A DNA stretch of 64,000 nucleotides from assembly GCA_937926105.1 (NCBI GenBank), contig CALANS010000212.1:1-64000 (forward strand), read 5' to 3'. Positions 7,361-16,162 of this stretch are shown here, piece by piece. Within the stretch, counting starts at the first letter, position 1; every line of letters starts with the position of its first letter. The translations under genes were made by a program, and so were the position numbers. The notes below the pieces were generated by a model. It had not been told where the DNA came from. It was given only the letters and a program-made list of their open reading frames with translations, and made no database searches. Origin of the DNA: an uncultured Actinomycetes bacterium (GTDB lineage Bacteria; Actinomycetota; Actinomycetes; Mycobacteriales; Nakamurellaceae).

Positions 7361-8558
7361 CGTGCCGGGGCTCCAGTTCGTCGATGCTGGCGACCTGCAG
7401 CAGCTTCATGGTGCGCACGATCTCGCCGCGCAGGATCTCGATGGTGCGGTCCACGCCCGCTCGGCCGCCGGCCATCAGCCCGTACAGGTAGGCCCGGCCG
7501 ATCAGGGTGAACCGGGCCCCCATCGCGATCGAGGCGACGATGTCGGCGCCGTTCATGATGCCGGTGTCGATCATCACCTCGACGTCGGCGCCCACCTCGC
7601 GGACCACCTCCGGCAGCAGGTGGAACGGGATCGGTGCCCGATCCAGTTGCCGGCCACCGTGGTTGGACAGCACGATGCCGTCGACACCAAGGTCCACCAG
7701 GGTCTTCGCGTCATCCACGGTCTGCACGCCTTTGATGGCGATCTTGCCGGGCCACAGCTCCCGGATCGTGGTGAGGTCGGAGAAGTTGATGGTCGGGTCG
7801 AAGACGCCGTCGATCAGGTCGGCGACGGTGCCGCCGGTGGAGGTCAACGAGGCGAACTCCAGCTTCGGGGTGGTCAGGAAGTTGAACCACCAGGCGGGCC
7901 GCCACAGCGTGTCCAGCACATTGCGCACCGTCAGCTGGGGTGGGATGGAGAACCCGCTGCGCACATCGCGCAACCGTGCACCCCCGATCGGGGTGTCCAC
8001 GGTGAAGAACAGCGTGTCGAATCCGGCCGCCGCCGCGCGCCGTGTCAGCTCGTAGGACACCTCGCGTTTGCGCATCACATACAGCTGGAACCAGTTGCGG
8101 CCGTGCGGGTTCGCCGCCTTCACATCCTCGATCGACGTGGTGCCCAGGGTGGACAGCGTGAACGGGATGCCGGCCGCCCCGGCCGCCCCGGCGCCGGCCG
8201 TCTCGCCCTCGGTCTGCATCAGCCTGGTGAAGCCGGTCGGGGCGATGCCGAATGGCAACGCCGACGGCCCGCCGAGCACCGTCACCGATGTGTCGACCTT
8301 CGATACGTCGCGCAGGATCGACGGGTGGAACTCGATATCGTGGAACGCCTGGCGGGCCCGCTGCAGGCTCAGCTCGCCCTCGGCCGCACCGTCGGTGTAG
8401 TCGAACGGGGCTCGCGGGGTCCGGCGTCGGGCAATGGCCCGCAGATCGGAGATGGTCAGCGCGTCGCGCAGCCGCCGCCTGGTCGGATTCCACTCCGGCC
8501 GGCGAAAGTGCATCAATTCAACAATGTCCGACGGCTTGGGCCATTGCCTGGTGACCAT
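7320..8558 (-). CDS. lldD: FMN-dependent alpha-hydroxy acid (L-lactate) dehydrogenase, LldD2-like
   Basis: The product has 412 residues and closely matches the pattern of mycobacterial LldD2 over its whole length. It oxidises L-lactate, or a similar 2-hydroxy acid, to the keto acid with FMN. Recognisable features are the N-terminal [30 protein letters not shown], substrate-binding [10 protein letters not shown], the FMN Lys in [10 protein letters not shown], the catalytic His and Arg in [10 protein letters not shown], and the FMN phosphate loop [10 protein letters not shown]. The start is ATG at 8558; the frame runs farther upstream without conserved sequence. Electron transfer is probably to the respiratory chain. 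No lactate permease or regulator is next to it. Confidence 0.9.
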   Translation of the reverse strand: MVTRQWPKPSDIVELMHFRRPEWNPTRRRLRDALTISDLRAIARRRTPRAPFDYTDGAAEGELSLQRARQAFHDIEFHPSILRDVSKVDTSVTVLGGPSALPFGIAPTGFTRLMQTEGETAGAGAAGAAGIPFTLSTLGTTSIEDVKAANPHGRNWFQLYVMRKREVSYELTRRAAAAGFDTLFFTVDTPIGGARLRDVRSGFSIPPQLTVRNVLDTLWRPAWWFNFLTTPKLEFASLTSTGGTVADLIDGVFDPTINFSDLTTIRELWPGKIAIKGVQTVDDAKTLVDLGVDGIVLSNHGGRQLDRAPIPFHLLPEVVREVGADVEVMIDTGIMNGADIVASIAMGARFTLIGRAYLYGLMAGGRAGVDRTIEILRGEIVRTMKLLQVASIDELEPRHVTQLERLVPRGRA

Positions 8559-8744
8559 GTCTCCCCATCGCGAATGCTCATCGATCCGTTGGTGCTGCGC
8601 CGCTCGGCGCGTCGCCGGGCCGGGGCTCGACGCGTCTTGGACCTTACCGCCGCGCCGCAAGGCGGATCCCACTAGTGTGGACTCACACCGCCCGCAGGTT
8701 GTCCATCAGTGTCCGATCAGTCCCCACCGACCGAGGACGGCCCG

Positions 8745-9800
8745 ATGTACATCAAGCAGTTCCTCTACGACGAGCGTGGCTGCGCCGCGTACTTCATCGC
8801 CTCCCGCAGCAGCCGGGAGGCCGTGGTGGTCGACCCGCAGCTGGACGTCGGCGAGTACTCGAGGCTGGCCGCCGACCGTGGGTACCGGATCATTGCCGCC
8901 GTCGATACCCACCTGCACGCCGACCACGTCTCCGGCAACCGCGCGCTGGCCCGCGCCACCGGGGCCACCGTGTACCTGCATGCCAGCGCCGACGTGGACT
9001 TCGAATTCACCGGGCTGCACCACGGCGACGTGCTGGGAATCGGCCAGCTCGAGCTGCGCGTGGTGCACACCCCGGGGCATCGGCCCGAGGCCATGTCGTT
9101 GCTGGTCACCAATCCGCCGCGCAGCCCGGAGCCGTCGATGGTGCTCTCCGGGGACACGTTGTTCGTCGGCGACGTCGGGCGCCCGGACTTCGGCGGCGCG
9201 GAGGGCGCCGACCAGCAGTGGGAGAGCGTGCAGCGGCTGTTGGAACTGCCGGACTGGGTGGAGGTCTTTCCCGCCCACTTCGAGGGCAGCTGCGGCAAGG
9301 GTATGTGTGGCCGGCCGAGCAGCACCATCGGTTTCGAGCGCCGCTACAACCCGGTGCTGACGATGAGCCACGAGCAATTCCTTTCCTACGCGGCCGAACC
9401 GCCGGCGCGCCCGCTGAACATGACCGCGATCATGGACACCAATCAGGGCCGCGCCGAACTGGGGTTTGCCCAGGAGATCGGCGACGCGGACCCGCCGAGG
9501 TGGGACATCGACCAGGCCAAGGAGCACATCCGCAGCCGGCACCCGGTGGTCCTGGACGTCCGGGAGGGTCACGAATTCGCGGCCGGACACCTGCCGGGGG
9601 CGTGGCACCTGCCACAGGCCGACATCCTGACCCGGATCGACGAACTCCCGCGGGACCGCGAGATCCTGGTGGTGTGCGCGACCGGCGGCAGATCCCGGCA
9701 GGTTGCCCGGTTCCTGGCCGGCCATGGCATCGAGGACGTCGGCGACCTGATCGGCGGCACAGCAGCGTGGCGGGAGGCCGGCGAACCGATCGAGGGGTGA
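8745..9800 (+). CDS. MBL-fold persulfide dioxygenase (ETHE1-like) fused to rhodanese
   Basis: The product has 351 residues. Residues 1-225 form a metallo-beta-lactamase domain with THLHADH near residue 50, then HTPGHRPEA, LSGDTLFVGDVGRPD and FPAHF, typical of glutathione- or thiol-persulfide dioxygenases. After a linker, a rhodanese domain occupies about the last 100 residues, with active-site loop CATGGRS. Such fusions convert persulfide sulfur to sulfite and transfer sulfane sulfur, protecting against sulfide. ATG 8745 is preferred because GAGGA lies 6 bases upstream and the family begins with MYIKQF; an in-frame GTG at 8709 is possible. It is divergent from lldD. Confidence 0.87.
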   Translation: MYIKQFLYDERGCAAYFIASRSSREAVVVDPQLDVGEYSRLAADRGYRIIAAVDTHLHADHVSGNRALARATGATVYLHASADVDFEFTGLHHGDVLGIGQLELRVVHTPGHRPEAMSLLVTNPPRSPEPSMVLSGDTLFVGDVGRPDFGGAEGADQQWESVQRLLELPDWVEVFPAHFEGSCGKGMCGRPSSTIGFERRYNPVLTMSHEQFLSYAAEPPARPLNMTAIMDTNQGRAELGFAQEIGDADPPRWDIDQAKEHIRSRHPVVLDVREGHEFAAGHLPGAWHLPQADILTRIDELPRDREILVVCATGGRSRQVARFLAGHGIEDVGDLIGGTAAWREAGEPIEG

Positions 9801-9865
9801 CGGGCGGGCAGGGCTGCGCCCCGATGATTACTGGTCGTAGTGGCCGATGGCATTGGCCGTGCTCG

Positions 9866-11473
9866 TCACCGCTCGGTTTGCGGCAGCCGTACGGTGAAGA
9901 TCGTGCGGCCCGGGCGACTCTCGACCTGGACGGCGCCGTGGTGCGCGGTGACCACCGCCGCCACGATGGCCAGACCGAGTCCGGTGGAGCCGGCCGCGCG
10001 GGACCGGGACCGTTCCCCGCGGACGAATCGGCCGAAGATCTCGGGCTGCAGCTCGTCCGGGATACCGTCACCGTTATCGGCCACCGTCAACACCGCGGCG
10101 CCGTCCCGGCTTCGCAGGGTGGTGACGACCGTGCTGCCGGGCGGCGTGTGCGAGCGGGCGTTGGCCAGCAGGTTAGTCAGCACCTGGTGCAAGCGCTGGA
10201 CATCGCCGGTGGTCTGCACCGGGTCGGCGGGCAGGTCGAGTCGCCACCGATGCCCGGGGCCAGCCACTCGCGCGTCTGATACCGCATCGACCGCCAGTTG
10301 GCTCAGATCGACCGATTCCGAACCGAGCGGCCGCCCCGCATCCAGCCTGGCCAGCAGCAGCAGATCGTCCACCAGCGTCGTCATTCGGGCGGACTCGGAT
10401 TGCACGCGGCCCAACGCATGTCGCACGGTGGTCAGGTCGTCGGGATTGCGACCGGCCAGCTCGGCGTAGCCGCGGATCGCTGTCAGTGGGGTGCGCAGCT
10501 CGTGCGAGGCATCGGCGACGAACCGCCGCACCCGCGTCTCGGACTGCTGCCGAGAGACCAGCGCATCCTCAACATGCGCCAGCATCGCCTCCAGCGCGGC
10601 GCCGACCTGGCCCACCTCGGTACGCGGATCGGTCAGCGCGGTCGGCACCCGGACCGACAGGTCGACCTCGCCGTGCCGTAGCGGCAGCCGGGTGACCTCC
10701 CGGGCGGTCGCCGCCACCTGCTCGAGCGGTCGCAGCGATCGCCGGACGCTCCAGAACACCGCGACACCGCCCAGCAGCACGGTGGATCCGGCCACGATCA
10801 GCAGAATCACCAGCAGCCGGTGCCGGGTGGCGTCCACCGAACCGGTGGACAGGCCGCTGACGATCGTGTCGTCGCCCACCTTCTGGGCGATCACCCGGTA
10901 GTCGCCGAATTCGCCGAGCGTGACGATGCTGATCGCGTCTCCGGTCGGGATGGTCGCCAGCGCGGCGGCCTGGGTGGATGACAGCTGGGTGCAGGTGGGG
11001 TAGGCGCCGCGGATTGCGGCCAGTACCGTGGCCGACGTCCCGTGGCCGGTGATCACGGCGAACACGCTGTCGTCCGGTTGCCGACCGCCGGGACGGCCGG
11101 TGGTCCCGTCCGTGCTACACAGCTGGTCGGCGGGGGAGAACTCGGAGCGTGGCACGGAGGGTTGCTCGTCCCGGCCGGGCGGGGGACCGCCCAGTCGGAT
11201 CGCGGTGCTGCGCACCTGGTGATCCAGCTGTGCCGTGAGGAACCCGGACAGCATCACCTGGGTTACCACCCCGATCACCGCCGATACGGCGACGATCGCG
11301 ACGACGAAACCGGCGATCAGCTTGCTGCGCAGGGTGATCGGTCGCAGCCGGAGCCCCCATGCCGCCGGGGTGTCAGCCGGGTTGCCCGGGCGGCTTGCGG
11401 TATCGGGTTCGCTCGGGCGAGCATCGGCGGCCGGATCCGCCGCGTGGGAACGGTCAGACGGGTTTGAGGACAT
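9866..11473 (-). CDS. Two-component sensor histidine kinase (TrcS/TcrY-like)
   Basis: The product has 535 residues. After a Pro/Asp-rich cytoplasmic start, the first membrane span is about residues 52-75 (KLIAGFVVAIVAVSAVIGVV), followed by a periplasmic sensor region of ~150 residues with two Cys, a second span (LLVILLIVAGSTVLLGGVAV), HAMP, and a HisKA box with the phospho-acceptor His in DASHELRTPL. The ATPase boxes are LLANARSHTPPG (N), DNGDGIP (G1), IFGRFVRG (F) and GSTGLGLAIV (G2). The gene overlaps the end of the response-regulator gene by 20 bases. The long extracellular loop argues for an outside signal; its nature is not visible. Confidence 0.93.
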   Translation of the reverse strand: MSSNPSDRSHAADPAADARPSEPDTASRPGNPADTPAAWGLRLRPITLRSKLIAGFVVAIVAVSAVIGVVTQVMLSGFLTAQLDHQVRSTAIRLGGPPPGRDEQPSVPRSEFSPADQLCSTDGTTGRPGGRQPDDSVFAVITGHGTSATVLAAIRGAYPTCTQLSSTQAAALATIPTGDAISIVTLGEFGDYRVIAQKVGDDTIVSGLSTGSVDATRHRLLVILLIVAGSTVLLGGVAVFWSVRRSLRPLEQVAATAREVTRLPLRHGEVDLSVRVPTALTDPRTEVGQVGAALEAMLAHVEDALVSRQQSETRVRRFVADASHELRTPLTAIRGYAELAGRNPDDLTTVRHALGRVQSESARMTTLVDDLLLLARLDAGRPLGSESVDLSQLAVDAVSDARVAGPGHRWRLDLPADPVQTTGDVQRLHQVLTNLLANARSHTPPGSTVVTTLRSRDGAAVLTVADNGDGIPDELQPEIFGRFVRGERSRSRAAGSTGLGLAIVAAVVTAHHGAVQVESRPGRTIFTVRLPQTER

Positions 11474-12254
11474 AGCCGAACCCGCGCATGGTGTGGATCA
11501 TCGGCTCCCGCCCGGTATCGATCTTCTTGCGGAGATAGGAGATGTACAGCTCCACTATGTTGGCGTTGCCGCCGAAGTCGTAGTGCCACACCCGATCCAG
11601 GATCTGCGTCTTGGACAGCACGCGCCGGGGGTTGCGCATGAGGTAGCGCAGCAGGTCGAACTCGGTGGCGGTCAACATGATCAGCTCACCGTCGCGATGC
11701 ACCTCCCGGGTGTCCTCGTCCAGGCTGAGGTCTCCGACCTGGATCACGGAGGGCGCGGCGACCACGGTGGCGCGGGAGCGCCGCAGCAGCGCCCGCAGTC
11801 GCAGCACCAACTCTTCGATGGAAAATGGCTTGGTCACATAGTCGTCGCCGCCGGCGGTCAACCCGGCTATCCGGTCCTCCACGCCGTCCCGGGCGGTGAG
11901 AAACAGCACCGGCACGGTGGGGATCTCCTCCCGGATCCTGCCCAGCGCGGCCAGCCCATCCATGCCGGGCAACATCACGTCCAGAACCACGATGTCCGGG
12001 CGGAACTCCCGGGCGGCGGTGATGGCGGCGTCGCCGTCGAATGCCGTGCGGACCTCCCACCCCTCATAGCGCAGGGCCATGCAGACCAGTTCGGCCAGCG
12101 TCTGCTCGTCGTCCACGACCAGCGCGCGAATGGGGCGACCGCCCGGGCCGGTGAGGGTCTCGGGGCGGGTGGTCCCGTCTGTGGAAATCCCGCCGCTGGA
12201 TGTCCGGCCGCGTGACGTCCGGCCGTGGGAAGTCGCGGTGCTGCTGCTGTGCAT
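11454..12254 (-). CDS. OmpR/PhoB-family response regulator
   Basis: The product has 266 residues. An unusual ~43-residue Ser/Thr/Gly-rich N-terminal extension precedes the receiver domain (ALVVDDEQTLAEL; phospho-acceptor Asp in DIVVLDVMLPGMDG; switch Lys in DDYVTKPFS). The winged-helix output domain follows (LTATEFDLLRYLMRNPRRVLS, ILDRVWHYDFGG, then ELYISYLRKKID). The whole resembles mycobacterial TrcR/TcrX/PrrA-type regulators. ATG 12254 is the likely start; an internal start near residue 40 would give a standard-length protein, so the extension is uncertain. It is co-transcribed with the overlapping kinase and divergent from the DyP-encapsulin operon, a possible target. Confidence 0.92.
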   Translation of the reverse strand: MHSSSTATSHGRTSRGRTSSGGISTDGTTRPETLTGPGGRPIRALVVDDEQTLAELVCMALRYEGWEVRTAFDGDAAITAAREFRPDIVVLDVMLPGMDGLAALGRIREEIPTVPVLFLTARDGVEDRIAGLTAGGDDYVTKPFSIEELVLRLRALLRRSRATVVAAPSVIQVGDLSLDEDTREVHRDGELIMLTATEFDLLRYLMRNPRRVLSKTQILDRVWHYDFGGNANIVELYISYLRKKIDTGREPMIHTMRGFGYVLKPV

Positions 12255-12466
12255 GCGCCCATCGTGGTCGCCGACCCGACGCTCCCGGTGGGTGAGCACT
12301 GTGAACGAGCTGAGAATGCCGGACCCGGGCCCGCTAGCCGACCAGGTCGTGATCTGCCGGGTTCGGCCGGGTGCTGACATGCCGGACCGACCGCCGGATG
12401 GCAGGATCGGTGACGGGCTACGGGCGAATCGGGCCGCACTGGATGGGCAACCGCAGGGGAGGGCCG

Positions 12467-13489
12467 GTGGGGCGACGGCAACCGCAGGACGTGCTGGCCC
12501 CGCCCGCGCAGGCTGCCGTGTTCCTGGTGCTGACGGTGCGCCGCGGCGCCGAGGGCGTGGTGGCGGACCTGCTTGCCAACCTGCCGGCGCTGACCAGGTC
12601 GGTCGGGTTCCGCTATCCGGAGGAATTGCTGTCCAGCGTGATCGGGATCGGGGCCGGGTTGTGGGATCGGCTCTACGATCTGCCCCGCCCCGCCGGACTG
12701 CACCCGTTCCGTGAACTCGTCGGTGACCGGCACCGCGCACCCGCCACGCCCGGCGACCTGCTGCTGCACGTCCGGTCGCGGCGACCCGACCTGTGCTTCG
12801 AACTGGCCCGGCAGGTCATGCTGCGACTGACCGGATCGGTGGACGTCGCCGACGAAGTGCAGGCCTTCCGGTACTTCGACAATCGGGACCTGCTGGGATT
12901 CGTGGACGGTACCGAGAACCCGACGGGTCAGGCGGCGTCGGACGCGGTCTTCATCGGCGACGAGGATCCCGCCTACGCGGGCGGCAGCTATGTGATCGTG
13001 CAGAAGTACCTGCACGACCTGCCGGCCTGGGAGCGAATCGGGGTGGCCGAACAGGAGCGGGTGATCGGCCGCAGCAAGCTGTCGAACATCGAGATGCCCG
13101 ACGACGTCAAGCCGACCAATTCGCACGTCGCGCTGAACACCATCACCGACCCGGACGGCACCGAACGGGACATCCTGCGTGCCAACCTGGTGTTCGGATC
13201 GGAGCGGGCCGGCGAGTTCGGCACCTATTTCATCGGGTATGCCGCCACCCCCGAGGTGACCGAGCAGATGCTGCGGCACATGTTCCTGGGCAACCCGCCG
13301 GGGAACTACGACCGCATCCTGGACTTCTCCACGGCGGTCACGGGAGGGCTGTTCTTCGTGCCGTCCGCTGACTTCCTGGAGGATCCTGGCGTCGTGACGC
13401 CCGAACCCGGTGACAAGGGTGAGGGTGCTCCGGCGATGCAAGCATCGGTCGCCGGCTCGTTGGGTATTGGAAGCCTGAAGGACCGCTGA
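12467..13489 (+). CDS. DyP-type haem peroxidase, encapsulin cargo
   Basis: The product has about 340 residues. Dye-decolourising peroxidases use H2O2 to oxidise dyes, phenols and other donors. The catalytic Asp is in GFVDGTENP and the proximal haem His in TNSHVAL. It aligns along its length with the mycobacterial DyP peroxidase. The C-terminal tail ends GSLGIGSLKDR, the classic encapsulin-targeting peptide, so the enzyme is packaged in the nanocompartment encoded 37 bases downstream. GTG 12467 is chosen because it gives the family N-terminus and follows AGGGGAGGG closely; in-frame starts farther upstream (12371, 12443) look non-conserved. Confidence 0.93.
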   Translation: MGRRQPQDVLAPPAQAAVFLVLTVRRGAEGVVADLLANLPALTRSVGFRYPEELLSSVIGIGAGLWDRLYDLPRPAGLHPFRELVGDRHRAPATPGDLLLHVRSRRPDLCFELARQVMLRLTGSVDVADEVQAFRYFDNRDLLGFVDGTENPTGQAASDAVFIGDEDPAYAGGSYVIVQKYLHDLPAWERIGVAEQERVIGRSKLSNIEMPDDVKPTNSHVALNTITDPDGTERDILRANLVFGSERAGEFGTYFIGYAATPEVTEQMLRHMFLGNPPGNYDRILDFSTAVTGGLFFVPSADFLEDPGVVTPEPGDKGEGAPAMQASVAGSLGIGSLKDR

Positions 13490-13526
13490 CAATAGTGAGC
13501 CGACCTCGGAAGGGACACCGCTCGCC

Positions 13527-14330
13527 ATGAACAACCTGCACCGCGAACTCGCTCCGATCTCGGACGCCGCCTGGTCGGAGATCGAGGACGAGGCGCGCCG
13601 CACCTTCACCCGTCACCTCGCCGGTCGCCGGGTGGTGGACGTGATCGGACCCGCCGGTTCGGGACTGTCTGCGGTCGGCACCGGGCACCTGCGCGATCTG
13701 CCCACCGCAGGCGGCGGGGTGATCGTTCAGCAGCGGGAGGCGCAGCTCCTGGTCGAGTTCCGGGTGCCGTTCACCGTGACTCGCCGTGCGGTGGACGACG
13801 TCGAGCGCGGCGCAAAGGACTCCGACTGGCAGCCCGTCAAGGATGCCGCTCGCGCGATCGCGTTGGCCGAGGACGGCGCCATCTTCCACGGCCTCGCCGA
13901 CGCCGGGATCGGCGGCATCACGCCGGGCAGTTCGAATGCGCCGCTGCCGGTTCCCGCCGATGTGCAGCAGCTGCCCGACGCCGTGTCGCAGGGCCTGGCG
14001 GCGCTGCGACTGGCAGGTGTCGGCGGACCGTACAGCCTGCTGGTGTCCGCCGACGTGTACACCGCGGTGTCGGAGACCACCGACCACGGCTACCCGATCC
14101 GCGACCATCTGGCCCGACTGCTGGGCGACGGCGAGATCATCTGGGCGCCCGCGCTGCAGGGGGCGCTGCTGCTGAGCACGAGGGGCGGCGACCACGAACT
14201 ACACCTCGGCCAGGACCTCTCGATCGGGTATGCCTCGCACGACGCCGACCGTATTCGGCTGTACCTGCAGGAGTCCCTGACGTTCCTGGCGCTCACCGCC
14301 GAGGCCAGCGTCCCGCTGCCCGGCCGTTGA
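13527..14330 (+). CDS. Family 1 encapsulin shell protein
   Basis: The product has 267 residues, the normal length of T=1 encapsulins (HK97-fold shell subunits). Typical segments are the N-terminal MNNLHRELAPISDAAW, which lines the cargo-binding interior, then RRVVDVIGPAGSGLSAVGTG, FRVPFTVTRRAVDDVERGA, and the C-terminal QDLSIGYASHDADRIRLYLQESLTF. It directly follows the DyP gene whose tail carries the targeting peptide. The pair should form a peroxidase-loaded shell of about 24 nm (size from family knowledge). The operon is divergent from the two-component system. Confidence 0.95.
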   Translation: MNNLHRELAPISDAAWSEIEDEARRTFTRHLAGRRVVDVIGPAGSGLSAVGTGHLRDLPTAGGGVIVQQREAQLLVEFRVPFTVTRRAVDDVERGAKDSDWQPVKDAARAIALAEDGAIFHGLADAGIGGITPGSSNAPLPVPADVQQLPDAVSQGLAALRLAGVGGPYSLLVSADVYTAVSETTDHGYPIRDHLARLLGDGEIIWAPALQGALLLSTRGGDHELHLGQDLSIGYASHDADRIRLYLQESLTFLALTAEASVPLPGR

Positions 14331-14365
14331 CGGACCCGGGCGGTCCGGGCACACGGCGCGTTCGA

Positions 14366-16114
14366 TCAAAACGGCGCATCGTCGGCGGCCTCGTCACCTG
14401 TGGGGTCACCGCCGGGCGGCACGGGTACCCCGCCGAAGTGCACCCGATCCTCTGGGGGATCGCACCAGCCGTGCGCCGGGCATGTCGGGCAGCCGGGGCC
14501 GGGGTCGCGATCGAAGACCGTATCGGTGACGAGCGATCCGGCTATCCGCGTGACGAGATCCCGGGCCAGGGCGACGATGTCGGTTTGATCGGTGGATGCG
14601 GCCAGGACCGTGCCACCGCCGGGGGTGAGCACCTCCAGCTCGGCGTCGCCGCGCAGGCCGGTCTGGTCCGCGCGGTCGGCGAGCAGGACCAGGTTCAGCG
14701 CGAGGTCCGGGTAACGCCGCATGGCCGCGAACAGATCGGGCGGCACGGTTGCTGCCGTCTTCGTCTCGCGCCAGACCGGTTCGCCGCTGTCCGCTGCCGC
14801 GGCCACCAGATCCGGGGTGGATATCACCACGGCGTCCGCGTGCGGGTCGTAGCTGACCACCGGCCGTTCCGGGGCCCAGCCGCCCAATTCCGGGTGTCCG
14901 ACCAGGCAGTGCGCCGGATGCTGCGCCAGATACGGGTATGCCAGGGCACAATCGTCCGGATCCAGACCCGCCTCGGCCGCCGCCGCGATAGCGGTCGCGG
15001 ATCCGGGCGAGGGCAGATCCTCCGGAGTGCAGGCGCGGGCTGGCTGGCGCGCATGGGCCCAGGCCAGCCAGGCATGCACGGCCAGCCCTCGGCGCTGCGG
15101 CCCACCGAAGTCGAGGTCCGCGATATCGGAATATCGGGCGGGCAGATGGTCGTCGCGGACCCGAAACACCGTGGGGCAGCGGGAATACGAGGCAAGGTCC
15201 GCGGCGCTGACCCGACGCCGGACGACCCCCTTCGGCACCCCGAGCAGCCCCGACCGGGACTCGACCGCGGGGCAAGCCGACAGGAACGCGCAACCCACGC
15301 AGGCCGAGCCGGGGCGGAACACGCTGCCGCCCAACGCCTCCCACAGCACGGTGCCGTGCCGACGCAATGCATCGATGGCGTCGGACCGGGAGCCGTCGAA
15401 GGAGCAGCGCAGCTGCCCGTCCAGCGCGCTGAACTCGCTGACCCGGATGCGGGCGTCCTCGCCGACCGCGTCATCGGTGGCCAGTGCGACCGCCGCCACC
15501 GCCACCCACACCGCGTCCTCGGCGGTGGGCTCGCGCAGCCCGCTCAGCCGGATCCGCACCGCCTCGTGCACCGCCCCCGCCGCCCCGGGGCCGGTCAGGT
15601 GCATGGCAAATACCGTCACCGTGCCGTGCAGCGTCCCCAGCGGAACCCGTCCCGCGATACTCTCGGCCGGCCGGTACGGCGCTCCGGCGGCGCGGGACGC
15701 CTCGGGAATCAGGTCCGGTAGCACGTCCAGGGCGTGTCGCAAGTATCGACGCTGCGAGTGGGTCAGATCCCGCTCGCCGTCGACAATGTCGCGGGGATCG
15801 GTGCCGGCCGCGAGGGCCCCGACGGCGCGCTGCACGGCGAAGATCAACGAGGCGGAACGGTCGAACCGGGGCCGGGCCGACGGATCGTCCGGCCGCAGCG
15901 AGCCGGCCCGGAATCGCGCGTCCAACGCCAGGCCCATCGGGCACGTGAAGCTGGTGTGCTGGCGTGCGATGGCGCCGGCGCTGACCCGAAACCGGGTACC
16001 GGTGCCGAGCGCGAACCCGGGCACCGTCCACCCGGTCGCCGCCCCCACGTGCCCCACCTCCGCTGCTCGGACCCGGATAGTAGCCGGAGCCGACGACCGG
16101 GGGCACGGCGCCAT
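14366..16114 (-). CDS. PD-(D/E)XK nuclease-superfamily protein (RecB/Cas4-like) with Cys clusters
   Basis: The product has 582 residues. Two halves each look nuclease-related. A first Cys group is near the middle (CVGCAFLSACPA). The second half has SYSRCPTVFRV, FGGPQRRGLAVHAWLAW (HxxL of motif I), the acidic TPDLVA, then WRETKTAA (ExK) and a terminal CPTCPAHGWC. This layout matches RecB-family nucleases with an iron-sulfur clasp, as in AddB/Cas4 relatives. It stands alone without a helicase. The exact start is unsure because the N-terminal ~40 residues are not informative. A role in DNA repair is inference. Confidence 0.7.
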   Translation of the reverse strand: MAPCPRSSAPATIRVRAAEVGHVGAATGWTVPGFALGTGTRFRVSAGAIARQHTSFTCPMGLALDARFRAGSLRPDDPSARPRFDRSASLIFAVQRAVGALAAGTDPRDIVDGERDLTHSQRRYLRHALDVLPDLIPEASRAAGAPYRPAESIAGRVPLGTLHGTVTVFAMHLTGPGAAGAVHEAVRIRLSGLREPTAEDAVWVAVAAVALATDDAVGEDARIRVSEFSALDGQLRCSFDGSRSDAIDALRRHGTVLWEALGGSVFRPGSACVGCAFLSACPAVESRSGLLGVPKGVVRRRVSAADLASYSRCPTVFRVRDDHLPARYSDIADLDFGGPQRRGLAVHAWLAWAHARQPARACTPEDLPSPGSATAIAAAAEAGLDPDDCALAYPYLAQHPAHCLVGHPELGGWAPERPVVSYDPHADAVVISTPDLVAAAADSGEPVWRETKTAATVPPDLFAAMRRYPDLALNLVLLADRADQTGLRGDAELEVLTPGGGTVLAASTDQTDIVALARDLVTRIAGSLVTDTVFDRDPGPGCPTCPAHGWCDPPEDRVHFGGVPVPPGGDPTGDEAADDAPF

Positions 16115-16162
16115 CGGGCGAACCGGTCGCGAGCGGGCGCCGCCGGATCGCCCGGCCCGCGT

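Noticed and set aside
7287..8675. A 462-codon plus-strand frame over the lldD gene
   Set aside because: It is the antisense shadow of the well-conserved lactate dehydrogenase; composition is Gly/Gln/Arg-rich and no family motif is seen.
13338..14195. A 285-codon minus-strand frame over the encapsulin gene
   Set aside because: Shadow of the encapsulin and DyP genes; no conserved sequence.
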